Shown piece by piece: positions 49,217 through 62,929 of a stretch of DNA of 64,000 bases. A program made the position numbers and the translations under genes. Position 1 is the first letter of the stretch. Every line of letters begins with the position of its first letter. This DNA comes from Rhabdornis inornatus (lineage: Eukaryota; Chordata; Aves; Passeriformes; Rhabdornithidae), in NCBI GenBank assembly GCA_013397075.1, contig VWZS01004810.1, positions 2,122,561-2,186,560 of the forward strand, given 5' to 3'. The notes under the pieces were generated by a model, which saw nothing but the letters and a program-made list of their open reading frames with translations, was not told where the DNA came from and searched no databases.

Positions 49217-50132
49217 CCACATCGTTAAAAATTTATTATTTAGACTGATGATGACATCATCTGGAAAGGGACCCAGGCTGTGGTCATCAGGGCCTTTTTC
49301 TGCATTACAGAGAAGCAGTTTATTCTCTCTCCCTTGCAGATCATTAATTTTTAAAGTAGAGTTTTGCTTTAAATATATACAGCTCGTTTTGCTTTCAGCT
49401 GATGAGTCAGAGGAGCTGTCTTTCAACCAGGTCAGGTGCCCCCTGTGTCATGCTTCCTGACCAAACCAGTACACACAGACCCCACTGAAGCTCTGGCTTC
49501 AGGGCCCTGCAAGGAACAAGAGGGAGTTTCTGTGTAAATAAACAAATAATTGTATTTACAGGCTGCCCAGCTTTGCTCTGCCATTCATCCTGAAGTGCCT
49601 TGGAGAACACAAGCCTGGCCCTGCAGGTGCTCCTCAGGGATGGGCTCTCATCAGCTTTGCCTGCAGATACTTTGCCTGCAGATATTTCTGAAATGTGGCT
49701 CCTCCACCAGGAATGTGAGCAGGTTTCAGCCCAGTATGGGTGTATTTCACCACACCACACTGAGTTTTTGTGAGGACTCCTCCATGAATCCATGAATGAA
49801 ATACTGCCCTTTTCAGCATTGTGGTTTCCTTCCCCCTGCAGGCACCAAGTGAGGTCTCTGCTTTATCTGGAGGATTACACCAGGGGCTGACAAAGCGAAT
49901 GTTAATTGTGGGATGCACTGCTGGCATCCTAAACCACATCCCTTCCAACCAGATGGAGCAGGCAGACGTGCACAGGAGCATCTCGGCTCTGCAGGTTGGC
50001 TGAGAGCAGCACCAGCCCCTGAGGCAGCACACAGAACCCTCCAGGAGATGGTGGCATAATTTGACATGGGCACCCCACAGCAGGATCTAGGATGGGGCAG
50101 ATGGAGACTGGAAATGGAGAAGCTGCAGAGAA
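49217..50132. other. Noncoding sequence with a small direct repeat
   Basis: Contains a two-copy 15-bp tandem repeat at 49656-49684 (tttgcctgcagata units). No gene recognised. Confidence 0.5.
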
Positions 50133-50190
50133 AGGTTGGATTTGATCTTGAAAATTTATTTCAAGTGAAATGATTCTGTGATTCTGTGAA
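50133..50190 (+). mobile_element. Short decayed CR1 3' terminus
   Basis: aggttggatttgatcttga is followed by AT-rich sequence and tgaaatgattctgtgattct, which carries two copies of the terminal CR1 repeat. Only about 58 bp remain; the sequence between the two landmarks is degraded. Confidence 0.7.
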
Positions 50191-53100
50191 CTGTGTGTTC
50201 GTAGTGTCCTTGTTTGCAGGGAAACACCTCTGTCCCTGCAGAGCCCATCATACAAATCTTGGCTTGATGGAAGCAGGAGCTCTGGGTAGCACAACTGCAT
50301 TCATCCACCTAAACTTTAATTCAGCCCTAAATCTGCAGGTACTGGTTGTTCCTTGTATTACCTGGGGGGAATCCACAATTTTTCTCAACTGCAGCTATTT
50401 CTTCATCTCTTATACACACAAATCTCTCCAAGTATTGCTCTATTTAAGGCAGTATTTTCCTGCTCCCCTCAGATAAAACGGATTTTATCACCCCCATGCA
50501 CAGCCAGGTATTCACAGAAGCACATAGAATCAGGATGGATGTGCAGCCACCTTGGAAACACTTTAACAAGACACAGTAATTGAGGAGGAAGGGACAAGAT
50601 GTATCTAATCTAAATGAGGATGCAGGACACACTTAGAGACCTGGGTGTAAACACCACTTACATTTAGGTATCTACCTTGTCCTCCATTGTGAGACTCTTG
50701 TATACTTAGTGATCAGAAAAAAAAAAAAAAAAACCAAAAAACACTTCCAGGAGGGAGGTAAGAAAAGAAGCTTAATTTAGATGCACTCTCCCTTCATTGA
50801 CTCAATGGAGAAAGAAAATGATGAAGAGAGCCTCCTAAACAAGGTGTTATAAATAGCTGCCATCAACACATAGGAGAGACTCACTTGAATATGTGTCTGA
50901 CCAGGGCAAGGTTTGCTCATCCAGCACAGTGAAAGCAGCCACGAGTTCTTTAATGAGTGTAAGTGGCTTCAGCTTTGGTTTCAGGTTTACTCCAAGCACA
51001 ACACCAGTCTCAAACCGTGCTGGTGCACGGGTTCAGGACAGGTCCATGAAGAACAGTGCTCCCCATTCAATCTCGTCCTTCTTTAACGCCTTGTTTTTCA
51101 CTGAATTTTCCACATCCTAGAACAGGCCCATCCCTTAACTTGTGAGCACTCAGAAGCTTCTGAAACCTTAGCATGGAATGCATGGCTTCAGGTTTAAGGA
51201 AGAGGGTTTGATAGTCCTTTATTACGTTATTGTATTATTTTCCATAACTCTCCAGTAGACAAGGAAGGCTGTCAGAGCACATACATAGAAACCAGTGTCA
51301 CACTTCTCTTCTGAGCAGCGAATGAAAAGGTCAGAAGTATGAACTGGCTGTTACATCGACATGTGTTGTAATATTTTCTTGGCCTCAGTGATCCAGTAAC
51401 ACAGTTCAACAAACTCTGTCAGAACAATCCACAATTCATTGCCCGCTCTCCAAATCCTCCAGCTTTCCCCTCCAGCATCTCCACCTGACTGCTTGCAGGT
51501 CCTCAGCTCCCTCCCCACCCCCTGAGTTTCCCAGAGATGAGCTACAGAGCATGCAAATAACCCTTCCTTTTGGGCTGAAACAAAACAAAACAGATGGGAG
51601 GTGGAGGTGAAACAAAGAACAAAAGGAGACAGCACAGTCAAATGCATTTCGCTGCATTTAAAAACTACAAGAAGTATTCTCCCAACACAATTTCTCCAGG
51701 GAAGAGCAAGGGCAGCAAAGCTAGGGTAAAATGTCATCTGGAAAGGAGCAGGCTCTATCAGGGTACAGGTAGGCTCTATACTATGGATATTTTTAAGGAA
51801 AAAAAAAAATCTCCAATTCAAATGATAGCAGTGCAAACCTTTCAAAACCCAGCATTTTACCTACACCTCCTGGCTCTGATTTTTCTACTGACTCCTCAAA
51901 CTTTGAGTCCCTCTCTCTCTCCTAGATGTCCTGCTATCCTGCACAGAGACCTCTGCCACCTCTACCATCATCCCTCTGCCCTGGCCCAGGGCCTGCTGTT
52001 CCATCCCTCTCAGCCCCACTGTGCAGGAACCCTCCCATTATCTGCCACGAGCCCGTGAATTGGGTCCTAATTGTGCTGCTGGAGGAGAAAGGAAGGTTTT
52101 ATATGCAGAAAAAAGAAGTTAAAATGAATTAGATTATGGTCATATTAATTCAGGGCACCCACCCAATCCTTTCATTAGCTTGATTCTCCTGCTGCTGTAG
52201 CAATCTATAAATGTTACAAGCTTTAAATGCTCTATGTACTTTAAGCTTTATAGGAGACTACTACTATTAACAGTTCCACAAGTTGGGAGGAAAGGGAGAT
52301 GCTGTTCAGGGTTATATACGAGCCTGTCAAAGCCATGAATGTACAATCTTATGCTAAATGTTCCCAGAACTTGGGATGAGGCTTCCAGATACTTCATCTC
52401 AAACAGCTCCCAAGGTGACATCTAAGGCAACATTTCCAAGACTCTCAGGTCCCACCAGCAGTGTGTGACACTTTCTACTATTTTGGCCATTCCTTGCCTG
52501 GAATGAAGATGTCACATGAGTGTGACCATGTCCCAAACAACAAGCAATTCAGCCGAACTCTTCCCCTGCAGCCCAGACAACCACAAGTGTGTGGTTTTCA
52601 GGAGAGCTCTTGAACTTCTGAACTCTACTTTTTTCTCTTGGGGGGGGAATTAAGTGGACTTAGTCACACAGAGCTTCAGTCAGGGGTCTTTGAAGAGAGG
52701 AGCTGGCAGTGATAACACTCCGTGTGGATGTGTGGGGAGGCATTTTTTCCTCTTAGTCCTTAATACCATGTTCAACTTCTCAATGAGAAATAAAACAGGG
52801 ATGAGGGCAGCAGCCTTCCCAAGGAGATGAAATCACTTCTTCCTAATCACCGTTGGAGCCTCAGCAGCAGGAGACCATCGGGTCACCACCTAATACCTTT
52901 TCCAGTCATAAATTTCTAGATATCTCTATTAATAGGATATCTCAGTTTACTGGAGCTGGGCTTTTGTCTGGTAGTTTTTCTCAGAACAGTCTTATGGAAA
53001 AACAACTTCATCACAGGCAGCACCAAGAATTTAGGGGAGCTTTATCTCAGCCACTGAGCAACCATAAATTCCATATTTACACCTATATCCAGATGGGCAA

Positions 53101-55039
53101 ACAAGTACAGTCATTTGAAAAGTGAAATCTCCATTAAGTTTTCTGTAACTGAAGATGAGATGGAAGCACATCAGCATCAAGTCTCAGCATGCTTTCCAGG
53201 AACATAACTGTGCTGCTTTTTGTTACCTTCCATACACAAATCAGGACAGAAATTAATCAGCAATAGTTTCTCTCCCATTATATAAATGAAAAGCATTTCT
53301 CCAAGCCAGTGTTTTCTGTCCTTACCAGCAGTTGCATTATAATCAGATGCCCATTCTAAAACTTCCACCTCAACAAGAGAAAGTCTCAAAACACCCATTT
53401 CAGGATAGGGTACGTTTCATAACCAAAACACACAACTGCAGTAGGGGAAAAAAAACAGAAGCACTTGCTCACAGTAATAACTATTTTCCTTTCCTCTTAA
53501 AGCAACACAATGAAGCAATTACTGTACTCTGGGCTTCCAAGGGCTTTTGCAGCCAAAGCAATTGGCTGGGAGGCTCAGAGGGGGCTGGAGCTGTGGCACA
53601 AGCAAAAGAAACAACTCCTACCAGATATGATTCACTGACAACAAAAACATCCCCATGGTACCTCTTGCTTTTCGTGGGATGAGGGCAGGTTTTCCACCAG
53701 CGGGGTTTTTCAGATTAGAGGAATTTTTCTGTAATGGGAGTGATGACATAGGTGTCGGTATGAAAATAGGAAGGACCTCAAAGGTTACAGCTAAGCTGGG
53801 AGTCTCCTTGTACCTGAACCATCACAGATCCTCAGAAAACTCCTTGTGGTCCCAGGAGGACGCCCTGCATGGGAAACCCTTTAATTTACTTGAGAAAGGA
53901 GAATACGTTCATGGGTAATTATCTCTGTGGAATTACGGAGAACGTAACGGAGAATATATGAATAAACATAGACTAGTCCTGCTAGGAGTCTATTGCTGGA
54001 CACTCAGCACAGGGAACCAACCCATTAGACCAAGGAACATCATATAAATTAGAAATAGATTAAAGAACATCGTGTAAATGTATTCTGTCTCCAGGCAACA
54101 AATTATGTGACTCATCACACCCACTTTATATGTATATATTCTAAAACATGTCTTCAGTTCCGATGGCCTTTGGCACACAGCTTTGCTATGAGTGTGCCTC
54201 TAAATCTGTATTTGTTTAAAAAGTATTAAAAAGGCAGAATTGGCAGCAACTTCTCCATTTAGCTTGCTTGGCACTTTCTTTTAGGAAAGGTTCATTAAGT
54301 CTTTTTTTTGGAAACTTCGAAAAATTATGAGACAACCACTATAAAATTAAATTGAAGGACAGGCAGGTGGGAGAGAAATACTATTACCATTTTTCTCCAT
54401 GTCAGCAGGCACTAATAGTTCAGTGTTTTATATTATAACACATGAGCTTTTGTAATTGTCTCCCAGAGATGAAAGTCTGATGAGACAGAGCCGAGTCTGC
54501 GGGTGTTTGAGGTTTCTGCCTGTCATCCTGTGGAAGTTTTCTTAATATCCAGGTTGTTGTAGCTCAGTGGGGAGTCTGATGCTGCAACACTGGATGCAGT
54601 TAAAGGTTGTGTTGGTCTGACAGATGATTCAATTATTGTATAATACATTTGAAGCAGGATTTCAACATGAGGTTACGTGTTTTTGTGACTTTGACTCACA
54701 CATGGTGCTCCCAGCTCACGATGAGTTCAACAAGAGATGTGAGTGGCTGGTGTGTCTTGGAGCCAGACTTTTTTAAACCATCGCTCAGTGGGTGAGTGAA
54801 CAACAGCAGATCATTTCTTCTACCCCCCAGTCATGCCAGCACAATAAATGGAATGGTCATTTTATACTCAAAATGTGCTTTAGAGGAGTAAACAAAGAGA
54901 AGCCTGAAACTAAGATGCAAAATGTTAATATTGCCTGACTTTTTTTTTCAAATAGACAATGTCAAAAAGCATAAACATTAATTTAACTGTCCTTTCAAAT
55001 TAATGAATTAATCAAAAAGAGTAGATTTAGACTAGGTAA
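50191..55039. other. Noncoding sequence, no gene recognised
   Basis: Includes an A-run at about 50708-50725 and a repeat-free AT-rich stretch at 52130-52330 that might be a conserved element. The frame 51351-51845 (164 codons, minus) has no recognised domain. Confidence 0.5.
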
Positions 55040-55265
55040 TGGAAAAGAATACTCCCTGTGAGGGTGGGCAGGCCCTGGCACAGGGTGCCCAGAGCAGCTG
55101 TGGCTGCCCCTGGATCCCTGGAAATGTCCCAGGCCAGGTTGGACACTGGGGCTTGGAGCAGCCTGGGACAGTGGGAGGTGTCCCTGCCCATGGCAGAGAC
55201 AGAGACAAGATGAGCTTTAATGTCCCTTCCAACCCAAACTACTCTAGGATTCTATGTTTCTATGA
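55040..55265 (+). mobile_element. CR1 LINE 3' tail, plus strand
   Basis: Runs from actccctgtgagggtgggc through ggcacagggtgcccagagc, cctggatccctggaaatg and ggaggtgtccctgccc to tgtcccttccaacccaaac. It ends with two copies of the terminal repeat (attctatg, tttctatga). About 225 bp, well preserved. The AT-rich 5' flank is unrelated. Confidence 0.95.
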
Positions 55266-56808
55266 ACTTGCCATGGAAGAAAGGTCTATTAACCCCAAAT
55301 TTCTGGTACTGGATAAAATCAGACCTAGACAGAGCAATTAATTAAAGAGAAACCCATGGCATTGGCAGAAATAGTACAGGCTGTTGAAAAACAGCAGGAA
55401 AATGCATAAAACTGCTGCAATAACATAGCTTATAAAGACTGTTATCTTATAAAAATACGAGGAAATATAAGAAATTATAACAACATACAAAAGTTAAAGC
55501 TAAAAAATGCCATTGCACGCCAACATTTTCTATTCCATCTAACACTGTTCACAAATTTTGTACACTGGGGAGTAGGAAAGTAGAGAAAATGGGAAAATAT
55601 TTTCTTACTTTTTCTTTTCTACAGATCTCATAGTTTTGATGGTATTTAGAAGAATGAGAAATTTCTATCACGTCAGCTCATCAGCTGAACAAGAGTCAGT
55701 GTAGCCTAAATGGGACATTTTTCATCTGTGGATGTTTCCTCCTCCTAAAACAGATGTGAAGGACCTAAAAGATTTTCATGCAAATGGCTATGTCTTTCTT
55801 TTATACACTTAATTTTGAAAATGGTAACTTAAGCAGCAAGAATCCCACCTGCCTGTCACCAGCATGTGACCTACTAATGCCAGACTGAAGTGGAGCAATA
55901 CACAACACTGTCTGATCTGCTGATTCATTAATGCTAGTTCTTTCCCTTCAATAGCAAATATATTCTTTTGTCTCAAATAAACACATGGAAATAAAGCCAC
56001 TCTTAATGTCAATAAATTACATTTTGTGTACTTCGCTCTCATGCCAATGGGAAAGATGTTGTGAGAAGAGTAGTTTGAGAATGGTCAAAGAGAATTGCAA
56101 TTAATCTGCCAGAAAGAGTTATGGTAAATATTATTATTATGGTTATTAATGATTTGTAAAGCACTGTAAATCTCCATGACAGTAATTATGATGTTCTGTA
56201 TATATAAATTTGGCATTCTGCATATACAAGCACTTGGGTTTGAACTCTTCCTAGATCATTAGGAAATTAGAGGTCATATCATCGGTCACTTGAAAAGTAA
56301 TTTCCTGCAGATTTTCAGGCCATTCTCAGATTTATCCTCGCTGTAAAAAGGTACCAGTGATTTCTGCCCAGGTGAAGGAGCTCACACAGAGGCTGTAGAT
56401 TGGAGCCTTTCCAGGGCAGCCACCCAGCCCCGCACAGGACCCAGGGCTCTGCATCCCCTCTGGGCCAGCCACAAGGAAAAGCAGGGTGGGTAGGGCCTGC
56501 CAGGGAGGAGGAGATGGCAGGCTGAGGGCCCATGTTCATTTTGGTAGAGTTTCCCAAAATAAACTGACTCTGTGGAAAGCATTAATTTCCAGGGGCCTGC
56601 TCTAGGCTGCGTGTCACTTGATGCATTGAGAGGAGCAGTGGGATTGCAATGATCTGCTGTTCTCATGCCAATCCTCCGTGTGAGAAAATTCTCCAAAAGA
56701 GGGTTCTGATGCTTCCCAGATCCATTTCTCAAGGTTTGGACTCAGATCTCTGGAAATCTATGATTCCAGGTCAGGGATTCCCATAAAGGATGACCTGCTG
56801 TTCAAAGG
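55266..56808. other. Noncoding sequence, nothing recognised
   Basis: AT-rich single-copy sequence. 56100-56260 is notably AT-rich and repeat-free. Confidence 0.5.
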
Positions 56809-56982
56809 GGTTCCCATAGAAGCTGTGTCTGCCCCTGGATCCCTGGCAGTGCCCAAGGCCAGGTTGGGCACTGGAGCTTGGAACACCCTGGGATAGTGGA
56901 AGGTGTCCCTGCCCATGGCAGGGGTGGGAATGAGATGAGCTTTAAGATCCCTCCAAGCTCAAACCATTCTGGGATTCTATGA
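56809..56982 (+). mobile_element. CR1 LINE 3' tail, plus strand
   Basis: Starts gttcccatagaagctgtg and continues with ctgcccctggatccctggc, gggatagtggaaggtgtcc, gaatgagatgagctttaag and ctcaaaccattctgggattc, ending tatga. About 170 bp of terminus only. Confidence 0.94.
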
Positions 56983-58906
56983 AAGAGGCAGCTTCCTCTC
57001 TCCTCCTGCAGGGAATCAATAACCTTTCTGCTGGCAGTGGTTCAGCTGAGTTTGGTGCTCTGCCCTCTTTTCAGTAGATTCCTCCTCTGGTGATAAGTAA
57101 AAAGGACATTACAAGTCAATTCCATTGCTGATTAAACCCAATCACCCTCAGCTCAGCTAAATCAGCAGTTTCTGCAGTCTAAATGCCAGCCAGAAATAAT
57201 TTTTCTATTCCATCTCTTCCAGTAGAACACCCTACCTTTCATCCCAGCCAGAAGTGCTGCTCCCTGCACTCCTGGGAGCAGCCATGGGATGTGCAGGGGG
57301 ATATAGAGTTTGCAAACACTCAACAAAATACAGCTTCTATCAAGGAACCTTCACTTGGAGGTTCAACCCCTGGCAGCGATTTAGAAACCAAGCAATAATT
57401 CTGATGCTGTATCTCACTATACAGTGACAGGGAGTGCCTGAGCAAGCTGGGATCTGACATGACATTATTTGTCTATCAAAAAATAAAAATATAATAAAAT
57501 CAAAACCACTGGGAGCACTTTACCCACTCTATTATGACCGAGTTCAATAGCTGTGTGATTCCAAGCTCTGGAGTGATGGCTTTATGAGGACATCAAAAGC
57601 ACTGAGCCTGACCAAGCCTCCTGGATACAGGCACGCTGCTCCTACAAGGAGCCACAGGCGGCTGCAGGCAGTATCCACTGGGAGCTTCCCAAAAGAGAAC
57701 CCTTCCTGAATTATGAGGGCCCACACACACACACACACACACTCAACTTCACAGCCCATTGCTTTCCCAGGAGCGGAGTCTGTGCTGTCTGCACCAAGGC
57801 AATATATCTCTTTATGGCCTGCCAGTGACTTTACAGAGAGATAAACAAAGCTTTTAAATCAAAAGGAGACGGAGCAGAAGAAAAAGTTTGGCACCCCAGG
57901 ACATAATGCCGCTGTTTGTGCTTTAACCCTTCATGAAAAACAGGGGAGCAGGGAGTTTCTTAAGCAGGACCTGCCAAGGTAATGATCACAGGGGAAATGG
58001 AAAACCCAAGGCTGGAAATTCAAGGAATTCTTCTAAATATTAGCAATTATGCTAATATCTGTGTTTAGTGAAGGGAAGGACCTGCATTCATTTAAAACAC
58101 TGTAAGAAATGGATATGGCACCAAACTGATCTGTAGGATGTGGCAATGGTTTGAGCTGTAGGATAAATGGTCCTACAGCAGAACAGCCAGAATTTGCTAT
58201 TAACCAAGGACATGTCATAAATTTGCCTACCTGTATTGATTGTAAGTTTGGGGGGGACAAGGAAGAACATCAACTTCATGTGCACAGCATCAAGAATGAG
58301 ACTTTCATCAAGGTAAAGTCTGGGGGGGTTCTGTGAAGTTAGTGACACCAAAATAATACCAAATGACCACATACCACATGTCCTGATCTGCTTTTCAGCT
58401 GTGGAGCCTTTTGGACAGGCAATGTCACATAGATCCTCCAGTAGCTCCATCAATGATTGGGTTTAATAATTTGAGATTTGAATGGTAAGTTGAATTTTTT
58501 AAAGGAGTAAACATCCAGAGCCACTACAAGGAAAAAATCAGGAGGACCCAAAGTATTCTAGTAGCTAATTTCTTTAAAACCTTCATAATTTCCATGCCAC
58601 ACAACCTGTTTCATGGATCTGGGCCATAATGTGTACATTTGGTGCTTGGAGAAGGTTTAGATGCATTAAAAAACATCTCTCCCCCTTCATCCATAGTATC
58701 TGAAAATTTCTTCACCGTTTCACTGAAAAGTGAATGTGCTTGAGATTTTCTTTCATTACCATCTAGAAAATGTCTGTCTATAAAGATAAAAAATTCTCCT
58801 TTTGCATCTCAAAATGAACTAGTCCAAATACTGCTCAGCAGCTTCTGCTGTTGAAAAGAAAGTTTGTCTGGACAGAATTCACAGGAGCAGTTCATTTAAC
58901 TTCAGG
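56983..58906. other. Noncoding sequence, nothing recognised
   Basis: Single-copy sequence containing the CA repeat listed separately. No gene recognised. Confidence 0.5.
57722..57742. repeat. (CA)n microsatellite
   Basis: About ten uninterrupted CA units. Confidence 0.95.
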
Positions 58907-58925
58907 AAAAAAAAAAAAAAAAAAA
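58907..58925. repeat. Poly-A run
   Basis: Nineteen A immediately precede the pentanucleotide array. It may be the seed from which the array expanded. Confidence 0.9.
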
Positions 58926-59075
58926 CCAAACCAAACCAAACCAAACCAAACCAAACCAAACCAAACCAAACCAAACCAAACCAAACCAAACCAAACCAAA
59001 CCAAACCAAACCAAACCAAACCAAACCAAACCAAACCAAACCAAACCAAACCAAACCAAACCAAACCAAACCAAA
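58926..59075. repeat. (CCAAA)n pentanucleotide array, 30 uninterrupted units
   Basis: Exactly 150 bases of perfect CCAAA repeats follow a poly-A run and are followed by A-rich sequence to about 59120. The other strand reads TTTGG. Because the unit has no stop in several frames it creates long artificial open frames on both strands. The perfection suggests a young, length-variable locus. Confidence 0.98.
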
Positions 59076-59120
59076 ACAAAAAAAAATAAAAAAAAAAAAA
59101 CAACCAAAAAAAAACAAGAA

Positions 59121-61098
59121 AAAGAGGGTGAGAGTTTGTCACTCATATAAGCCAGGGCCTGCTTTTTTGTACTGACTAGATCATGCCAGATGCTTTGAGA
59201 GGTGTGCACAAAGTGTTTGAAAAGCCACCAACCTGTACATGAAAATTGTTATTTATGCTATTATTTCTTCACCTTCAGCCCTTGTTAGCAAGCAAAAAGC
59301 CTTCCACGAGCAAGAGAACACTTTCTAAGAAGGCAGGGGCTTTCACTAATATTCTAACCCATGTGAACTTATCCTACATCCACCTTCCCAAATCCCAGCC
59401 CAGGCTATGCTGCTGCATTAAAAGTCTTGTTTCAGACCAGGTTCATGCACAAGATGATTTGCAGAATTCAGAGCTAGAATGGGAATGAAGCTGCAAATCC
59501 TTCCCCACCTGCTGGGATGCTCAGAGCTTTTTCTCACTCCAACTGCACAGCAGCTGAACCCCACCAGCTTCAGTGGGGACAGATCCTGATTCTACCTAGG
59601 TAAAACTCCAAGACCAGAAGCCTAAACTCAGACCAAAGTAAAACAGACTTTCCCCTCTGGCTCTGACCACAAATCTCTCCAGAGCAATCCCAGCACCTCA
59701 GCACAAAAAGCAGCTTTTCAGAATTTCTACCTGTTTTCACAAGTCTTTTCATCCCAAACTTGAAATGCATAAAAGCAATTCCATATTCTTCTGGGTTTTT
59801 TTTCTTTCTTTTAAAATTATTATTTGTAGAATTTTGGGGTGGTTTCTTTCTCTGTGATCGCAGCTGAACTTCCTACTGGCCCAGGGGGACTAGAGAGCAA
59901 TAACTTTAAATGGCCTCATAGATGAAGCCATGGACTCAAGCCAGGACTAATTTCCAATCTTGTTAGAAAAGGAAAAAAAAAAAAGGAGAAAAGGCAAAGA
60001 GTAAGAATGCAAACCAGAAAAACAGAAAAAAACAGAAATATCCCATAATTTTAGTGAGAATTGGAAAGTCCTGTCGGTGGTTTCAGTGACAGGTTTAAGT
60101 TTTTACTAAAAAAAAAAGAAAAAAAAGCAGAAGAATTTGGACTGTTTAAAATGAAAGTGAATATTTTTCCTCAGACACAGAATATCCTTGTAACATTCAG
60201 GTCTTTGCGTACTGCAGGCAGGATGGAATTTTACTGACCAAATACAGCATCGTCACTACATGAGTACAACAAACATTTGTGAAAACATATTAAACATGTC
60301 ATAAATTAACTGAATTTGGGAGCTGTAAACACTCACTTGAGCTTACAGCTCTTTGATTTCACCAGCATATCCAGATACGTGGATACCCAAATTCACCCCT
60401 TAACTTGGAAAAGGAGTTTTAACTTTTAACTCCTTTTGCATTTTTTAAACTCCTCTGGGACCGTTTAGTCTGCTCCCCAATCCCTTCCCTGACAGTGGAT
60501 GAAAATTAAACACATTGGGAATGAGGAAATATTCTGCAACACCTTCCCAAAACCTCCCACTTTCCAAATTCAGGCTTTTATAACAGTGAGGAAAAAAATG
60601 GATTTTCAGCAAGTGCTATTTAAGACTAAGTAAAACTTTATATCACACAAGGAGCAGACACAAATCAAAACAAAACTCCAAGAGGAATTTAGCAAGGAAA
60701 TATGGAGTTACCCACATATATATTTGGCCAAGAAAATGGAGATACTCTTGCAAAGAGCAGCGTGACCCAGTGCAGGGCCGGCAGCACCATGGGCTCAGCT
60801 TTTCTCCTGCCAAACGAGATGGGAGTCTGGAGCTCAAGGTGTGGATTATGGACATGAGGACACCATTGCCCTCCCAACATCTCCTTCCCAACAGGTCTCT
60901 GCCATGGCCAGGTGGTGGGAGGATGGCTGGACTGCTCGTAGCACAGGAACAGAAGATGTTGGCGTCTTCCCATTTATTTTTCCCCACTGTGTTGCCTCTC
61001 CTCCACCTGCAGTGGACACCCAACCTTCCCATCCAGCACCACAGCCCAGCAGGAGCCAGCAGTGCTCTCCTGGTCTGGATTTCTGTGCATGGGTGGAG
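59121..61098. other. Noncoding sequence, no gene recognised
   Basis: AT-rich single-copy sequence with several A-runs (59974-59983, 60109-60126). A GC-richer part at 60770-61040 gives overlapping frames on both strands (60770-61336 plus, 60846-61268 minus), partly reading through the neighbouring CR1. Confidence 0.5.
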
Positions 61099-61290
61099 TC
61101 ATGGAATCCCAGAATCACTGAGGTTGGAAAAGCCCTCCCAGCACATCGAGTCCAAGCTGTTCCCAATCCCTGCCTTGTCCCCAGCCCAGAGCACTCACTG
61201 CCACCTTGGCCTTCCTTGGACACCTCCAGCAATGGGGACTTCAAACCTCCCTGGGCAGACTGTTTCAATGCTTAACAGTGAAAAAATAGG
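61099..61290 (-). mobile_element. Old CR1 LINE 3' end, minus strand, divergent subfamily
   Basis: Starts tcatggaatcccagaatcac, then gaggttggaaaagccctcc, cacatcgagtccaagctg, ccaccttggccttccttgg, ctccctgggcagactgttt and caatgcttaacagtgaaaaa. It follows the gaggttggaaaagacctc-type subfamily, like the copy at 11642. Confidence 0.87.
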
Positions 61291-62900
61291 CAGGAATAGA
61301 GTTCAGCTTAATGCTACAAACACAACACAGAGTTAAATCTAAACTGAGGAGGTCTGGCAGGTAATTCAGATTTCGTCCAAAGGGAGCTACACAAAGCAGT
61401 ATAATATGCCCAAAGGTGTGAGGAAATGCAAAGTACAAAAATTAACAACTTTTCCTATAGTATCAAATAAAGGGCAAGAAAAAGAGGTCCCCTCTTCTGC
61501 ACTTTGCTTTCTTTCTGTCCTGCCTTCAAGTTTCCAAATTCACTAGAGAGAGTCTGACAAGAAATGATGTTTTGGTTTGAGGTTTCATGTCTTACATCCC
61601 CTGGAAAAGGCAGCAAGCCACATTTTCTTCGTTTAATCTCAACAATTAGTCTTCCAGGCCTTTTATTGGCTTAGGTGCCTCAAAGCTGAGTCTAGATTCC
61701 TAAATCAGGGACATCAGATCCAAAGTTTAACCGCAGATGAAACAACCCGGGTTAGATCCCCCAAAGGCTGCCACTAAAGTCAAGGAAATTACTGCTGCTG
61801 CTTTCAGTTCAAAGTCTTCCTGTCTGCCTTGGACAATCCTGGTCAGGACTAGAATGAGACCCAGAACAGTAAAGCAGTAGAATGTGGTCAGAAACAACCA
61901 CACCAGGAGCTCCCTGGAACAGAGCTGTAGGGCTGATGGGACAATTAATGCTGGGTGACAAAGTGCTTCTGCATTTTCAGTGGCACAGGAGCCACTTCAA
62001 GCCCTCAGCAGGAGAGCAATTTCCAGGTATTTCACCCTTATTGATTTCTCCCTGATTTGAATTGGAATCAGAGCCCAGAGAGTAATCAAAGAGTCCCTTA
62101 AGCTTCAAGTGCATAAGGAACATTTAAAACATTGGGACAGAAAAATCTGAGGTGCCAAGTTCCCTGCCCAAACTGCATTTTGCTGCATGCCTTCTTTCTT
62201 CTTGACTTATTTGACAGAGAATAACAACTAAAATCTGGGTCAGGGTATCTAAACCTCCCCAGAGACCCCGCTTTGCACCCAGAGACCCAACCCCACATGC
62301 AGGGGGACAGTGCAGAGGCAGCATTTCTCTTCTGTGGCAGGAACGTGGCCCTAGGACCAGATGTTGCCTCCTAATGTGCACATGCATCTTTTCCCTCCAA
62401 ATGCCGATTGCTCCTGTTGGTCTGATGCCAAAAGCCCCCTCAGGAGACACACACACACCCCTCCCCTGCTTTTCACCTCCCTGCACTGGGCTAAGCTGGG
62501 AGTAATTTTTTAAACATCATAATTGCCTGGGTACAACTGCGGTAAATCCAGCTTGGTATGCCAAAATGAACTGCAGGTTTAGGAAAATATATAAATAAAT
62601 AAAATCAAAACACCCAAACAACAAAAATAGTCATAATTTCTCAGCATTTTATATCAGCTGTGGGCCCATGCAGCAACTAAGGCAATTTGGTCAAAAAAAC
62701 AGATGTTAACTGAGGAGACGCATCCTGCACTGCAGGTCCTTGGCAGTAATGAGCAAGCTGTGCTAAGAGTCTTGTGCATCTAAATTGCCTTTAGAGGAAA
62801 ATTATCCCTGAGAGTGAAGACTGGAAGATATTTGGGGCAGGGACTGACTCAATTGCTCTTTGTATAAGGATGCTGATGTCCAGGCATTAATTCCTAATTG
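61291..62900. other. Noncoding sequence, nothing recognised
   Basis: Single-copy sequence. A short AAAT-rich run lies at about 62587-62605. No supported gene. Confidence 0.5.
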
Positions 62901-62929
62901 CAAACAAACAAACAAACAAACAAACAAAC
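62901..62929. repeat. (CAAA)n microsatellite
   Basis: Seven CAAA units, uninterrupted. Confidence 0.95.

Noticed and set aside
58851..59209. Long open frames on both strands with PNQTK or WFGLV repeats
   Set aside because: Direct products of the CCAAA microsatellite, whose unit contains no stop codon in these frames.
60846..61336. Overlapping 188- and 140-codon frames on opposite strands
   Set aside because: They overlap each other, run partly through a CR1 tail, and show no recognisable domain.
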